A stretch of DNA of 64,000 nucleotides from positions 1 through 64,000 of the forward strand of contig NZ_WKJN01000009.1 of the NCBI RefSeq assembly GCF_009674495.1, in the 5' to 3' direction. The notes under the pieces are model-generated. The model ran no database searches, was not told the DNA's origin, and saw only the letters and a program-made list of their open reading frames with translations. Source of the DNA: Duganella alba. Lineage in GTDB: Bacteria > Pseudomonadota > Gammaproteobacteria > Burkholderiales > Burkholderiaceae_D. How positions within the stretch are numbered: position 1 is the first letter of the stretch; the number at the start of each line of letters is the position of its first letter. Of this stretch, positions 17,875 to 26,358 are shown piece by piece. The translations under genes were made by a program, and so were the position numbers.

Positions 17875-18582
17875 ATGAATGTATTTATTGTCTACGCCCA
17901 TCCGTCCGCCAACTCGCTGAACGGCGCTTTGAAAGACTACGCGGTGCAGCGCCTGCAAGCGGCCGGCCACTCCGTACAGGTCTCGGATTTGTACGCGATG
18001 GAGTGGAAGCCAGCGCTGGAAGCCGGCGAGGTGGCCGGTCATGCCGTGCTGGCGGAGCAGGAAAAACTGTTGTGGGCGGACGTGGTGATCTTCCAGTTTC
18101 CGCTGTGGTGGTTCTCCATGCCGGCCATCATGAAAGGCTGGGTGGAGCGCGTGTTCACCCATGGCTTTGCCTATGGCATCGGCGAGCACTCGGAGCTGCG
18201 CTGGGGTGATCGTTACGGCGAAGGCACGCTGGCCGGCAAGCGCGCCATGTTGATGGTGACGGCCGGCGGCTGGGAGTCGCACTACGGCCCGCGCGGCATC
18301 AATGGCGCCGTGGCGGATCTGCTATTCCCGATCCATCACGGCATTCTTTACTATCCTGGCATGGACGTGCTGCCGCCGTTCCTGTTGTATCGAAGCGACC
18401 GCATGGACGATGCGCGCTTTGCCGCGGCATGCGCTGCGCTGGGCAAGCGGCTGGATGCACTGGCGACGACGGTGCCGATTCCCTTCCGTCGCCAGAACTA
18501 CGGCGACTACGACATCCCGGCGATGACCTTGAAAGTCGATATCGCGCCGGGCGTGGTCGGATTCGGCGCGCACCTCGCCTAG
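17875..18582 (+). CDS. NAD(P)H:quinone oxidoreductase, flavodoxin-like fold
   Basis: Predicted FMN/FAD-dependent quinone or flavin reductase of 235 aa in the NQO1/KefF/MdaB group. The flavin-binding start is VFIVYAHPSANSLNGAL, and the family signature DVVIFQFPLWWFSMPAIMKGWVERVF is clear (about 70-95). GGWESHYGPRGI resembles the second flavin loop. AAGGAGAGCTTCAC provides a strong ribosome site. It is divergent from a LysR gene, its probable regulator, and its last bases overlap the convergent small hypothetical gene by 4 nt. Such enzymes usually detoxify quinones by two-electron reduction. Confidence 0.92.
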   Translation: MNVFIVYAHPSANSLNGALKDYAVQRLQAAGHSVQVSDLYAMEWKPALEAGEVAGHAVLAEQEKLLWADVVIFQFPLWWFSMPAIMKGWVERVFTHGFAYGIGEHSELRWGDRYGEGTLAGKRAMLMVTAGGWESHYGPRGINGAVADLLFPIHHGILYYPGMDVLPPFLLYRSDRMDDARFAAACAALGKRLDALATTVPIPFRRQNYGDYDIPAMTLKVDIAPGVVGFGAHLA

Positions 18583-18890
18583 CCGCCCAGTTTGTTATAA
18601 AGCGGGCCAGGCCAGCGGGCGGTGACGCGGCTGCAGTGCATCTCGAACTCGTCGCCGTCCTTGGTTTTGGTGACATGGAAGTGATTGATGGCGATACGGG
18701 TCGCATCCTGCAAGGCGCCGGCTTCGGTGATCTGCTTGGGTGGCGGCTCGTCGCGGATATGCAGCAGATATTCCACCTTCTTCGGATCGGTATTCTGGTC
18801 GTACCAGATTTCGACGCGAATGGCGTCGTCGTCATGCTCGCTCTCCGCAAAGCACCGTCCCTGCCGCCTGGTCTCAAATTTAAACCGCAT
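18579..18890 (-). CDS. Conserved-looking hypothetical protein, 103 aa
   Basis: Small soluble protein without signal peptide or membrane helix. The sequence is rich in charged residues and alternates like a beta-sheet protein (MRFKFETRRQGRCFAESEHDD, then VEIWYDQNT and EYLLHIRDE). No family is recognised. The 3' end overlaps the quinone reductase stop by 4 nt in convergent orientation. Its reading frame is well bounded and the start at 18890 is a plain ATG, so I regard it as a real gene with unknown function. Confidence 0.65.
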   Translation of the reverse strand: MRFKFETRRQGRCFAESEHDDDAIRVEIWYDQNTDPKKVEYLLHIRDEPPPKQITEAGALQDATRIAINHFHVTKTKDGDEFEMHCSRVTARWPGPLYNKLGG

Positions 18891-18958
18891 CGCGTCCCTC
18901 CGTTGACAGACAGGACCAGCGTAGCACGGCTGCCGCGCACGGGAAACACGCTTGCATA

Positions 18959-20362
18959 TCAGGAGTGTTGCAGCCGCATCTGCAAGCCGATGGGGGACAT
19001 GGTGAAGCCTCCGAGTTCTTGCGGCGCTTCGCCGCTGGTGGTGCCGATGGATTGGATGTTGAAGCTCGACAGCAGCATGGCGCTGGCGAGCTTGATTTCC
19101 AGTAGCGCGAGGTAGCGTCCAGGGCAGGTGCGCACGCCGGCGCCGAAGGGCATGGAGACGTGCTTGTTCACCGGCTGCTCGCTGCCCGCCAGCCAGCGCT
19201 CTGGCTTGAAGTCGGCCGCGTTGGGCACGAGGCTGTCCGACACGCTATCGTGGCGCATCACGCACCACAACAGGCTGCCTTTCGGCACCTGCACATCGCC
19301 GACCACGCTGTCGCGCAGGGCTTCCAGCGGGATGAACGGCGCCACCGGCTTGAGGCGCATGGCTTCCTGCGCGCAGGCGTCGAGATAATCCAGGCTGTCC
19401 ATCTGCTCGATGGAGAATGCGGCGGGATCGGGCGCCACGCGCAGCACTTCTTCGCGCGCTTTCTGCATCGCCGATGGATTTTCGTGCAGCAGATACAGCA
19501 TCCACGCCAGCGTGTTGCTGGTGGTGTCTTCGCCGGCCAGCAGCATGGTGCTGACGTTGCCGGCCACCGCCGCGTCATCGACGCCGCTGTCGCCTTCATC
19601 GGCGGCGCGGATCATCGCTTCCAGCAGGTTGGCCGGATGCGCGCGGCGTTCCGGCTCCGCCGCCAGCCGTGCGCGGGCCGCGTCGACCATGTCGTCGATG
19701 GCCTTGGTCATCGCCGCCAGGCTGGCGTCCAGCAGATGGTCCTGTGGCAGTTTGATGTAGCGCCAGTACGGGAACAGCGCCAGCGAACGGCGCGCCACGG
19801 CGGGCAGCACCACGTCCATGTGACGCTGGATGACGTCCTCGCCGCCATCGATGGTATTGACCTCGGTGCCGAACGCCAGCCCGGCGATGACGTCGACGCT
19901 GAAGCGTTTCAGGTCATCGGCCAGATCGATCACGCGGCCGTCGCGCGCCGCCTGTTGCCAGCGCTGTCGCAGCCGCAGGCCGACCGCCACCAGCGATGGA
20001 AAATACGCCTTCACCGCGTGCGGCGCCAGCGCAGTCATCACCATGCGCCGCTGGTTGCGCCACGCCGCACCTTCCGAAATGAACAGGCCTGGCTGACCGC
20101 CCATTTCCTCTGAGACGGCCGCCGTGATGGAAGGGCGGCGGAAGCCATCCGGCCGGTCGCGCAGCACGGCGCTGACCAGTTCATGGCCGGCCACCACCAG
20201 TATCGGCGTGCGGCCGAAGCGCATCTTGAACAACGGGCCGTACTGCCTGGCCCAGGCTTCCACATCCTGATGTACGCGCTGCGGCTGCAACTGCGGCAGA
20301 TTGCCGGCCAGCGGCCAGGGACGCGGGCCGGGCAGGTCGTTGATCTGGCGTGTGGTCTGCAT
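18959..20362 (-). CDS. Cytochrome P450
   Basis: Haem-thiolate monooxygenase of 467 aa. The I-helix oxygen-activating motif is LAGEDTTSNT (275-284), the K-helix ExxR is Glu333-Arg336, and the haem-binding loop is PFGAGVRTCPGRYLAL with Cys413 as axial ligand. No N-terminal membrane anchor is visible, as in soluble bacterial P450s. The ATG at 20362 follows AGGAG by 5 nt; an open frame upstream of it lacks family character. The gene is divergent from an AraC-type regulator with 95 nt between. No ferredoxin or reductase gene is adjacent, so redox partners must be elsewhere. The substrate is unknown. Confidence 0.95.
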   Translation of the reverse strand: MQTTRQINDLPGPRPWPLAGNLPQLQPQRVHQDVEAWARQYGPLFKMRFGRTPILVVAGHELVSAVLRDRPDGFRRPSITAAVSEEMGGQPGLFISEGAAWRNQRRMVMTALAPHAVKAYFPSLVAVGLRLRQRWQQAARDGRVIDLADDLKRFSVDVIAGLAFGTEVNTIDGGEDVIQRHMDVVLPAVARRSLALFPYWRYIKLPQDHLLDASLAAMTKAIDDMVDAARARLAAEPERRAHPANLLEAMIRAADEGDSGVDDAAVAGNVSTMLLAGEDTTSNTLAWMLYLLHENPSAMQKAREEVLRVAPDPAAFSIEQMDSLDYLDACAQEAMRLKPVAPFIPLEALRDSVVGDVQVPKGSLLWCVMRHDSVSDSLVPNAADFKPERWLAGSEQPVNKHVSMPFGAGVRTCPGRYLALLEIKLASAMLLSSFNIQSIGTTSGEAPQELGGFTMSPIGLQMRLQHS

Positions 20363-20457
20363 GGCGGCTCCTCTTTGGATTTGACCGAAGTGTGCGCCGG
20401 CGCGGAAAAGCAGTATTGAACGATTACGACATCCGCTGTTGGTATAAACTATTTCGC

Positions 20458-21303
20458 ATGGAGCCTGCCGAATCGCCCACCCGATTGATCTTTCCGCGCA
20501 AGACGCTGGCGTCCTGCGTGCGCGCCTGCATCGTCCGTAGCACGATCGAGGCGCCGCTGCCGGACGCGGCCGACCGCTACAACCATTTCCCCGCAACGCC
20601 GCATTGTTCGCTGACGTTTTTCATCGAAGGCGAGGCGGAAGTGATAGAGCCTGCCGAGGCGCCCAGGGAATCGATCCGGGTGGTGTTCGGCGGCCCGCAA
20701 ACGCGGCCCATGGTCACTTATAATCCCGGCCCGGTGCGCATACTGATGGTGATGCTGTATCCGCAGGCCTTGAATGCGTTGAGCGGCGTCGATGTCTCGG
20801 CATGGGTGGACCGCTGGGCTTCCATCGAACAGGTGCTGGGCCAGGATTGGCAGGCGCTGTCTGATGCCGTGCTGTGCGCCAACAGCGATGGCGAGCGGCT
20901 GGAATTGATCGAAAACTTCCTGGAGCCGCGCTGGCAGGCCGCACGGCCTGGCGGCGCCGGCGCCACGGCGGGCGACTGGGTGCGCCATCTGGCCGCGCAA
21001 GCCGCCGATACCGCGTTCGGACGCGGCGTGCGCAATATCGAGCGCCGCATCAAGGCCCGCGCCGGACAGCCGATGCGCAAGCTGCTCGGCTTCCAGCGCG
21101 CCGAACAATCCTTCTTTGAAGCGCGGGATGAATTCCTGGCCGGGAAAGCCGTATGGGCCGACATCGCCGCGCGCGGCGGTTATTCCGACCAGGCCCACTT
21201 CTGCCGCGAGGCGCGCAAGATCACCGGCCACACGCCTTTGGAACTGGCGCGCGTGCTGGCCTCCACGGATGAACGCTACTGGATCTACCGCGTCTGGACG
21301 TGA
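20458..21303 (+). CDS. AraC-family transcriptional regulator
   Basis: Regulator of 281 aa with an N-terminal sensor region and a C-terminal AraC helix-turn-helix pair. The second helix-turn-helix signature is WADIAARGGYSDQAHFCREARKITGHTPLEL (about 232-262). The ATG at 20458 is chosen; a longer upstream frame carries no family features. It is divergent from the P450 gene, which is its likely target. Its last 19 bases overlap the end of the convergent DUF6265 gene. Confidence 0.88.
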   Translation: MEPAESPTRLIFPRKTLASCVRACIVRSTIEAPLPDAADRYNHFPATPHCSLTFFIEGEAEVIEPAEAPRESIRVVFGGPQTRPMVTYNPGPVRILMVMLYPQALNALSGVDVSAWVDRWASIEQVLGQDWQALSDAVLCANSDGERLELIENFLEPRWQAARPGGAGATAGDWVRHLAAQAADTAFGRGVRNIERRIKARAGQPMRKLLGFQRAEQSFFEARDEFLAGKAVWADIAARGGYSDQAHFCREARKITGHTPLELARVLASTDERYWIYRVWT

Positions 21304-21758
21304 GCCGCGCACGCCGCGCGCGTCATCGGAAAGTCGATATGCTTGTTAGCGCCCTTGATGGTGCCTTCGATGCTGGCGCGCAGCTTGGCCGGCGCTTCAT
21401 AGCGGTAGATCACGCGCTGCGGAAAATCGTGTCCCAAATTTTCGAAAACAACCTCCGTCGCCGTCAGTGTGGTGGCCGTGAAGCTGGCGCCATCCTGTCC
21501 CGACGGCTGCGCGTGGAAAATCACCGCGCCGTCGTTGGCGGTGGTGATGCGCATGAATTCATAGTTGGCCACCTTGCCGCCCTTGACGGTGCGGCTCAGG
21601 CCCATCATCGAATCGCCGGCCGGCGCGGCCCATTGCTCGATGGAGCCGGCCTCGCCGCCGTCTGCGGTCCAGCAGCCGGTCAGCCACGCCAGCTGGTCGA
21701 TCGGTGCGGCGTGAGCGCCGGCAGACACCAGCAGCAGGAATAAAAGCACGTTGCGCAT
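21285..21758 (-). CDS. Secreted DUF6265-type protein
   Basis: Predicted exported protein of 157 aa. The N-terminus MRNVLLFLLLVSAGAHA is a signal peptide with probable cleavage before APIDQLAWL. The mature part starts with the pattern LAWLTGCWTADGG and continues with MGLSRTVKGGKVANYEFMRI, typical of the DUF6265 lipocalin-like proteins of unknown role. GAGGACCGCT before the ATG supports the start at 21758. It follows the diguanylate cyclase by 8 nt on the same strand, so it may be the last gene of that transcript, and it converges on the AraC gene with a 19-nt overlap. Confidence 0.82.
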   Translation of the reverse strand: MRNVLLFLLLVSAGAHAAPIDQLAWLTGCWTADGGEAGSIEQWAAPAGDSMMGLSRTVKGGKVANYEFMRITTANDGAVIFHAQPSGQDGASFTATTLTATEVVFENLGHDFPQRVIYRYEAPAKLRASIEGTIKGANKHIDFPMTRAACAAHVQTR

Positions 21759-21766
21759 AGCGGTCC

Positions 21767-22708
21767 TCACGCGGGAAGCATTGAAGCGATCAGGTTGCGG
21801 CCATTGCGCTTGGCCTGATACAGCGCGCGGTCGGCGGCGCCGATCAGCGCATCGATTTCCACTGGCGCATCGACCCGCTGCGTGGCAATGCCGATGCTGA
21901 CCGTAACCAATTGCGACGCATCCGTATTGCGTTCATGCGGAATCGCCAGCTCCTGCGCCCGCGCGCGGATCGCCTCCGCCATCAGCATCGCCTGCTCGAC
22001 GTCGGTCTCCGGCAGGATCATGGCGAATTCCTCGCCGCCGTAGCGCGCCATCAGGTCGCACGGACGCTTCAGCATTTCCGCCAGTGCGGCCGCCACCTGG
22101 ATCAGGCACTGGTCGCCTTTCTGGTGGCCGTAATGGTCGTTGTAAGCCTTGAAGTGGTCGATGTCGATCATCAGCAGCGACAGCGGCGTGCCGCCACGCT
22201 TGGCGCGCCGGTGTTCCTTCTCCATCGCCACGTCGAAGTGGCGGCGGTTGGCGATGCCGGTCAGGCCGTCGGCAAAGGTCTGCGAACGCAGCACCATGGC
22301 CTGCTCGCGCAGCAGCTTCTCGCGCGTGACGGCGATGCTGACATCGCTGACCTGGATCAGGCAGTGGCGCGGCGCGGCGTCCACCGCGATCGGCGTTACT
22401 TCCACCGCCTGCTGGATGCGCTCCTCGCGCACAAACAGCGCAAACGGCGCCTTGTTCAATGTCTGCGACAGCAGCGAAGGGAAGTTGTTGTACAGCGCGT
22501 GCTGGATGGCCGCGTCCACCCGGCCGCCGCGCAGGTCTGGGCACACGTCGAAAAAGTCGCGGCCCAGCACCTGCTCGTGCGACAGGCCGGAATGCTTGAC
22601 CATCCAGCTGTTCCACAACACGATGCGGCGCTCGCTATCGAGCACGATGGCGCCCAGGCTCACCGCGCAGAACACACTCTCCAACAGGGGCAGGCGCAAT
22701 GAAGTCAT
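21767..22708 (-). CDS. PAS-like sensor diguanylate cyclase
   Basis: Makes cyclic di-GMP from two GTP. It is 313 aa. Residues about 10-125 look like a PAS domain (AIVLDSERRIVLWNSWMVKHSG), then a short coiled linker leads into the GGDEF domain. The active-site loop is GGEEF (224-228), and the product-inhibition I-site RPCD (215-218) precedes it with the usual five-residue spacing. The true start is the ATG at 22708, overlapping the CheC-like stop as ATGA; the longer open frame upstream is the shadow of that gene. No membrane helix is present, so it is cytoplasmic. Confidence 0.93.
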   Translation of the reverse strand: MTSLRLPLLESVFCAVSLGAIVLDSERRIVLWNSWMVKHSGLSHEQVLGRDFFDVCPDLRGGRVDAAIQHALYNNFPSLLSQTLNKAPFALFVREERIQQAVEVTPIAVDAAPRHCLIQVSDVSIAVTREKLLREQAMVLRSQTFADGLTGIANRRHFDVAMEKEHRRAKRGGTPLSLLMIDIDHFKAYNDHYGHQKGDQCLIQVAAALAEMLKRPCDLMARYGGEEFAMILPETDVEQAMLMAEAIRARAQELAIPHERNTDASQLVTVSIGIATQRVDAPVEIDALIGAADRALYQAKRNGRNLIASMLPA

Positions 22709-23349
22709 GATTGCCCTATTGCGCGTGCGATGTAGAGATTGATCTGGTCCTTCAGGTCGTGCAGCGCCGAGATGGCGAGCACGAAGGCGACGTAGCCGTG
22801 GATCTGGTGCTTCTCCAGCACGAAGTCGATGTGCAGCATCAGCACCACGGTATTGGCCTGGCTGGCGCCCGCGGTGGCGGTGAGGATCTCGTCGCTGGTG
22901 CCCACGTGGTACTGCGGCAGCGAGCCATGCAGCTCGCGCTGGAAGATATTGGCCAGCGTGCCGACGCAGGAGTTGAGCATGATGTTGCCGATCTCGCACA
23001 TGGCTTCCTGCTCCATCTCGGTCAGCTCCTTGAGCGGCACCGCTTCGCCCACCATCAGGCGCACGATCTCCAGGCTTTTATCTTCGGGGAACATGAGGAT
23101 GGCTTCGGTCTCGAAGGCGCCGGCGTAGTGCTGGCTGACGCCGCAGATGCGCTCCGGCGCGGTGTTTTGTCCATGCGCGCCCGCGCCCAGCAGCCGCGCC
23201 GCTTCGGCGCGCGCGATGAAGCTGATCGACGGCACCGCCATGCGCACCGCCTCGTTGACGATGGCGCTCATCGAGGCGGCCGCGTGGCCGACGCCGATGT
23301 TGAATATCTCGATCAGCGCATCGTTTTCCAGTTCGGAGAGCTGGAACAT
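22705..23349 (-). CDS. CheC-family CheY-P phosphatase-like protein
   Basis: Protein of 214 aa with the two pseudo-repeated active-site helices of the CheC/FliY family. The first carries ENDALIEIFNIGVGHAAASMS and the second EQEAMCEIGNIMLNSCVGTLA, each with the E-x2-N pattern used to remove phosphate from CheY. It lies between a CheY-like gene (2 nt away) and a diguanylate cyclase (ATGA overlap). The natural inference is that it dephosphorylates that receiver. It is unlike CheX, which has only one such motif. Confidence 0.88.
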   Translation of the reverse strand: MFQLSELENDALIEIFNIGVGHAAASMSAIVNEAVRMAVPSISFIARAEAARLLGAGAHGQNTAPERICGVSQHYAGAFETEAILMFPEDKSLEIVRLMVGEAVPLKELTEMEQEAMCEIGNIMLNSCVGTLANIFQRELHGSLPQYHVGTSDEILTATAGASQANTVVLMLHIDFVLEKHQIHGYVAFVLAISALHDLKDQINLYIARAIGQS

Positions 23350-23351
23350 GA

Positions 23352-23723
23352 TTACGCTGCTTTCAGCGTGGCCAGCAGCTGGGCGATGCGCGCCTCGGTG
23401 ATCGGCTTCTCGACAAAGCCGATGCCCATCGCGATGGCGCGTTCGCGCGTGGCGGTTTGCACATTGGCCGTCAGCAGCGAAATCGGCACGGCGGGGAATT
23501 CCTGGCGCAGTTGTTCGGCGGCGGCGATGCCGCCCATGCCGGGCATGTTGACGTCCATCAGGATCAGGTCCGGCGTGGTGTGGCGCGCCTTGAGCAGCGA
23601 TTCCTCGCCGGTGCCGGCTTCCTCGATGATCCAGTCGGCATGCAGGCTGGCGATGTACTGGCGCGCCATCATGCGTGAGACGCGGCTGTCGTCGACAATC
23701 AGGACGGTTTTCGTACTAGTCAT
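23352..23723 (-). CDS. CheY-like response regulator
   Basis: Single receiver domain of 123 aa. Key residues are Asp11-Asp12, phospho-acceptor Asp57 in LILMDVNMPGMGG, Thr85 in LLTAN and Lys106 in VEKP. The start at 23723 follows GGGGAAGAG; an open frame of 18 more codons upstream lacks a fold. It is the first gene of a close-packed operon with the CheC-like protein and diguanylate cyclase, and is divergent from rpiA. No kinase is adjacent. Confidence 0.93.
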   Translation of the reverse strand: MTSTKTVLIVDDSRVSRMMARQYIASLHADWIIEEAGTGEESLLKARHTTPDLILMDVNMPGMGGIAAAEQLRQEFPAVPISLLTANVQTATRERAIAMGIGFVEKPITEARIAQLLATLKAA

Positions 23724-23914
23724 GTCTCTTCCCCGGCGGTCTTTTTTTATACTACTGCGTTGCAACCATTCTCGCATATCCCGTGGCTTTCCTGACCACA
23801 GGTGTTGCTCTAGTTGTACGCTATTTGAACGGTATTGTCTGTGCGCAATTTTTAGGCAGAAAGCGCGATGGTAAAATAGCGGGATTCGATTTCCCCATCT
23901 CTTAAGTATTTATC

Positions 23915-24592
23915 ATGACCCAAGACGAACTGAAACAAGCCGTAGCCCGTACCGCCATCGATTACGTGGTGAAAAACGAGATCATCGGCGTCGGCACCGG
24001 CTCCACCGCCAACTTCTTCATCGATGAACTGGCCAAGATCAAGGGCGACATCAAGGGCGCCGTGGCGTCGTCGGAAGCGACCGCCGCCCGCCTGCGCGGC
24101 CATGGCATCGAGGTGTTCGACCTGAACGATGTGCCGGAAATCGCGGTGTATATCGATGGTGCTGATGAAATTGACAACAGTGGCGCCATGATCAAGGGCG
24201 GCGGCGCTGCCTTGACCCGCGAAAAAATCGTGGCCTCGGTGGCCAAGCAGTTCGTTTGTATCGCTGACGGTTCCAAGCTGGTGGAAGTGATGGGCAAGTT
24301 CCCGCTGCCGGTGGAAGTGATTCCGATGGCGCGCGCGTCGGTGGCGCGTGAGCTGGTCAAGCTGGGCGGTACGCCGAAGCTGCGCTTGAAGCCGGGTACG
24401 GAGGAGGCGTTTGTCACCGATAACGGTGGTTATCTGCTGGATGTGTCGGGTCTGTCGATTACCGAGCCGAAGGCGCTGGAAGCGCAGATCAATCAGATCG
24501 TGGGGGTGATTGCGGTGGGGTTGTTTGCGGCGCGGGGGGCTAACGTGTGCCTGCTGGGTACCGCTGAGGGCGTGAAAACGCTGAAGTTTTAA
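23915..24592 (+). CDS. rpiA: Ribose-5-phosphate isomerase A
   Basis: Interconverts ribose-5-phosphate and ribulose-5-phosphate in the pentose phosphate pathway. It is 225 aa, as usual. Family signatures are [15 protein letters not shown] at the substrate loop, [27 protein letters not shown] with the catalytic acidic residues, and [11 protein letters not shown]. No HexR-like site was found before it. The TAA stop forms the first three bases of a palindromic repeat (24590-24675). Confidence 0.97.
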   Translation: MTQDELKQAVARTAIDYVVKNEIIGVGTGSTANFFIDELAKIKGDIKGAVASSEATAARLRGHGIEVFDLNDVPEIAVYIDGADEIDNSGAMIKGGGAALTREKIVASVAKQFVCIADGSKLVEVMGKFPLPVEVIPMARASVARELVKLGGTPKLRLKPGTEEAFVTDNGGYLLDVSGLSITEPKALEAQINQIVGVIAVGLFAARGANVCLLGTAEGVKTLKF

Positions 24593-24675
24593 CCCGCACC
24601 GCCAGGTGGGGTCGGACCCTGCGGGTCCGACCCCTAAGCGACGGAGCTTGCTCTGTCACTAAAGCGTGCGGGGTA
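24590..24675. repeat. Nested palindromic element, copy 2
   Basis: The left outer arm TAACCCGCAC (24590-24599) begins with the rpiA stop codon; the right outer arm GTGCGGGGTA (24666-24675) has one mismatch. The inner stem is 12 bp perfect (24608-24619 with 24623-24634, loop TGC). A further hairpin near GACGGAGC/GCTCTGTC lies between the inner stem and the right arm. It sits between two convergent genes and may act as a two-way terminator. Confidence 0.82.
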
Positions 24676-24683
24676 GAGCGTGC

Positions 24684-24956
24684 TTATTCCGCTGGCGGCA
24701 CGTAACCCTGCGCGGCATCCGCACCATCACCAAAGAAATGCTTCTCCATCTGCGTCGCCAGGTATTTGCGGGCGCGCTGGTCGGCCAGGTTCAGGCGGTT
24801 TTCGTTGACCAGCATGGTCTGGTGCTTGAGCCAGGCGGCCCAGGCTTCTTTCGAAACCGACTCGTAGATCTTCTTACCCAGTTCACCCGGATACGGCGGG
24901 AAGTCCAAGCCCTCGGCTTCCTTGTTGAGTTTGATACATTGAACGGTGCGGGCCAT
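24684..24956 (-). CDS. yggX: YggX family Fe(2+)-trafficking / oxidative damage protection protein
   Basis: Small cytoplasmic protein of 90 aa, normal for the family. The N-terminus [24 protein letters not shown] contains the conserved Cys7, followed by the helical body [21 protein letters not shown] and the basic C-terminal segment MEKHFFG. YggX helps protect iron-sulfur enzymes from oxidative damage. It lies 36 nt downstream of argA on the same strand and may be co-transcribed with it. Confidence 0.95.
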   Translation of the reverse strand: MARTVQCIKLNKEAEGLDFPPYPGELGKKIYESVSKEAWAAWLKHQTMLVNENRLNLADQRARKYLATQMEKHFFGDGADAAQGYVPPAE

Positions 24957-24992
24957 GTGGGTTGCTCCTAAAGCTTGTGTAGAAAAACGAGA

Positions 24993-26303
24993 TTATAAGG
25001 TTTTAATCAAAACCTGGGATTTGCGCTGCCAGTTATACATGCGCTGACGGTCCTTTGGCAGTGCATCGACGGTGGCCGGCGCGAAGCCGCGTTTGATGAA
25101 CCAGTGCGCGGTGCGCGTGGTCAGCACGAACAGTTTGTTCACGCCAAGCGCGCGGGCGCGGTTTTCCATGTGCTTGAGGATACGGTCGCCGTCGCCCTGG
25201 CCCTGCACGTCGGGGTTGACGGTCAGGCATGCCATTTCGGCCATTTTCTGTTCCGGGAACGGGTACAGCGCCGCACAGCCGAAGATCACGCCATCGTGCT
25301 CGATGACCGAGAACATTTCGATTTCACGCTCGATCAGCTCGCGGCCGCGCTTGACCAGCGTGCCGTCGGCTTCCAGCGGTTCGATCAGCTTGATAATCCC
25401 GCCAACGTCCTCAATTGTGGCCGTGCGCAGCGATTCCAGGTTCTCGTGCGAAATCATGGTGCCCACGCCATCGTGGGTGAACAGCTCCAGCAGCGCCGAG
25501 CCGTCCATGTTGAACGAGACGATGTGCGAGCGCTCGACGCCGTTGTCGCAGGCCTTGATGCAGTGCTTCAGGTAGAAGGCGGTGGCGTCGGGCAGGAAGC
25601 CCGCCTGTAGCACGGCTTCCGCCTGGTGCGACGACAGTTCGCGGATTTCCGTGCCGCCGGCGTCGGTCATCATCTCGGTTTCGGTGATGAAGATCAGTTT
25701 GTCGGCGTGCAGGGCGATGGCGGTGGAGCAGGCCACGTCTTCCATGGTCAGGTTGAACGCCTCGCCGGTCGGCGAGAAGCCCAGCGGCGACAGCAGCACC
25801 AGGCCGTCTGAGCCGAGGATGGAGTGGATGGTCTCGGCGTCGACCTTGCGGGTGACGCCGGTCAGTTCCAGGTCCACGCCATCGATCACGCCGAGCGGCT
25901 TGGCGGTGATGAAGTTGCCAGAAATGATACGGATGGCCGCGTTGGACATCGGCGTGTTCGGCAAGCCCTGGCTGAACGCGGCCTCGATGTCGAGGCGCAG
26001 TTCGCCGGCGGCTTCCTTGGCGCACTCCATGGCCGAGGTGTCGGTGATGCGCACGCCGTTGTGGAAGCGGCCTTCGACGTTACGCAGGGCCAGTTGTTCG
26101 GCCACCTGCGGCCGCGAGCCGTAGATGACCGTAACGTTGATATCGAGCGCGTGCAGCAGCGAGAGGTCGTGGGCCAGCACCGGCAGGGCGCCGGCGGCCA
26201 CCAGTTCACCAGGGAAGGCAACCACGAAGGTCTTGCCGCGGAAGGCGTGGATGTAAGGCGCGACGGAACGCAGCCATTGGACGAATTGGGTAGGGTTTTC
26301 CAT
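24993..26303 (-). CDS. argA: Amino-acid N-acetyltransferase (N-acetylglutamate synthase)
   Basis: Acetylates glutamate with acetyl-CoA, the first step of arginine synthesis. It is 436 aa, the length of the classical enzyme: an N-terminal amino-acid-kinase-like domain (about 20-290, FVVAFPGELVAAG, then IYGSRPQVAEQL) that in the family binds arginine, fused to a C-terminal GNAT domain (about 295-436) with the acetyl-CoA loop VNPDVQGQGDGDRIL. The start at 26303 (MENPTQFVQWLRSVAPYI) matches the family. It is divergent from hrpA with 55 nt between. Confidence 0.97.
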   Translation of the reverse strand: MENPTQFVQWLRSVAPYIHAFRGKTFVVAFPGELVAAGALPVLAHDLSLLHALDINVTVIYGSRPQVAEQLALRNVEGRFHNGVRITDTSAMECAKEAAGELRLDIEAAFSQGLPNTPMSNAAIRIISGNFITAKPLGVIDGVDLELTGVTRKVDAETIHSILGSDGLVLLSPLGFSPTGEAFNLTMEDVACSTAIALHADKLIFITETEMMTDAGGTEIRELSSHQAEAVLQAGFLPDATAFYLKHCIKACDNGVERSHIVSFNMDGSALLELFTHDGVGTMISHENLESLRTATIEDVGGIIKLIEPLEADGTLVKRGRELIEREIEMFSVIEHDGVIFGCAALYPFPEQKMAEMACLTVNPDVQGQGDGDRILKHMENRARALGVNKLFVLTTRTAHWFIKRGFAPATVDALPKDRQRMYNWQRKSQVLIKTL

Positions 26304-26358
26304 TAGCCGCATTATAATTCGGTGCGCGACGTCCGCGCCAAAACCTTTGTAAAAAACA

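Noticed and set aside
26311..26318. Symmetric ATTATAAT between argA and hrpA as a two-way -10 element
   Set aside because: No convincing -35 sequence at the right distance for either gene.
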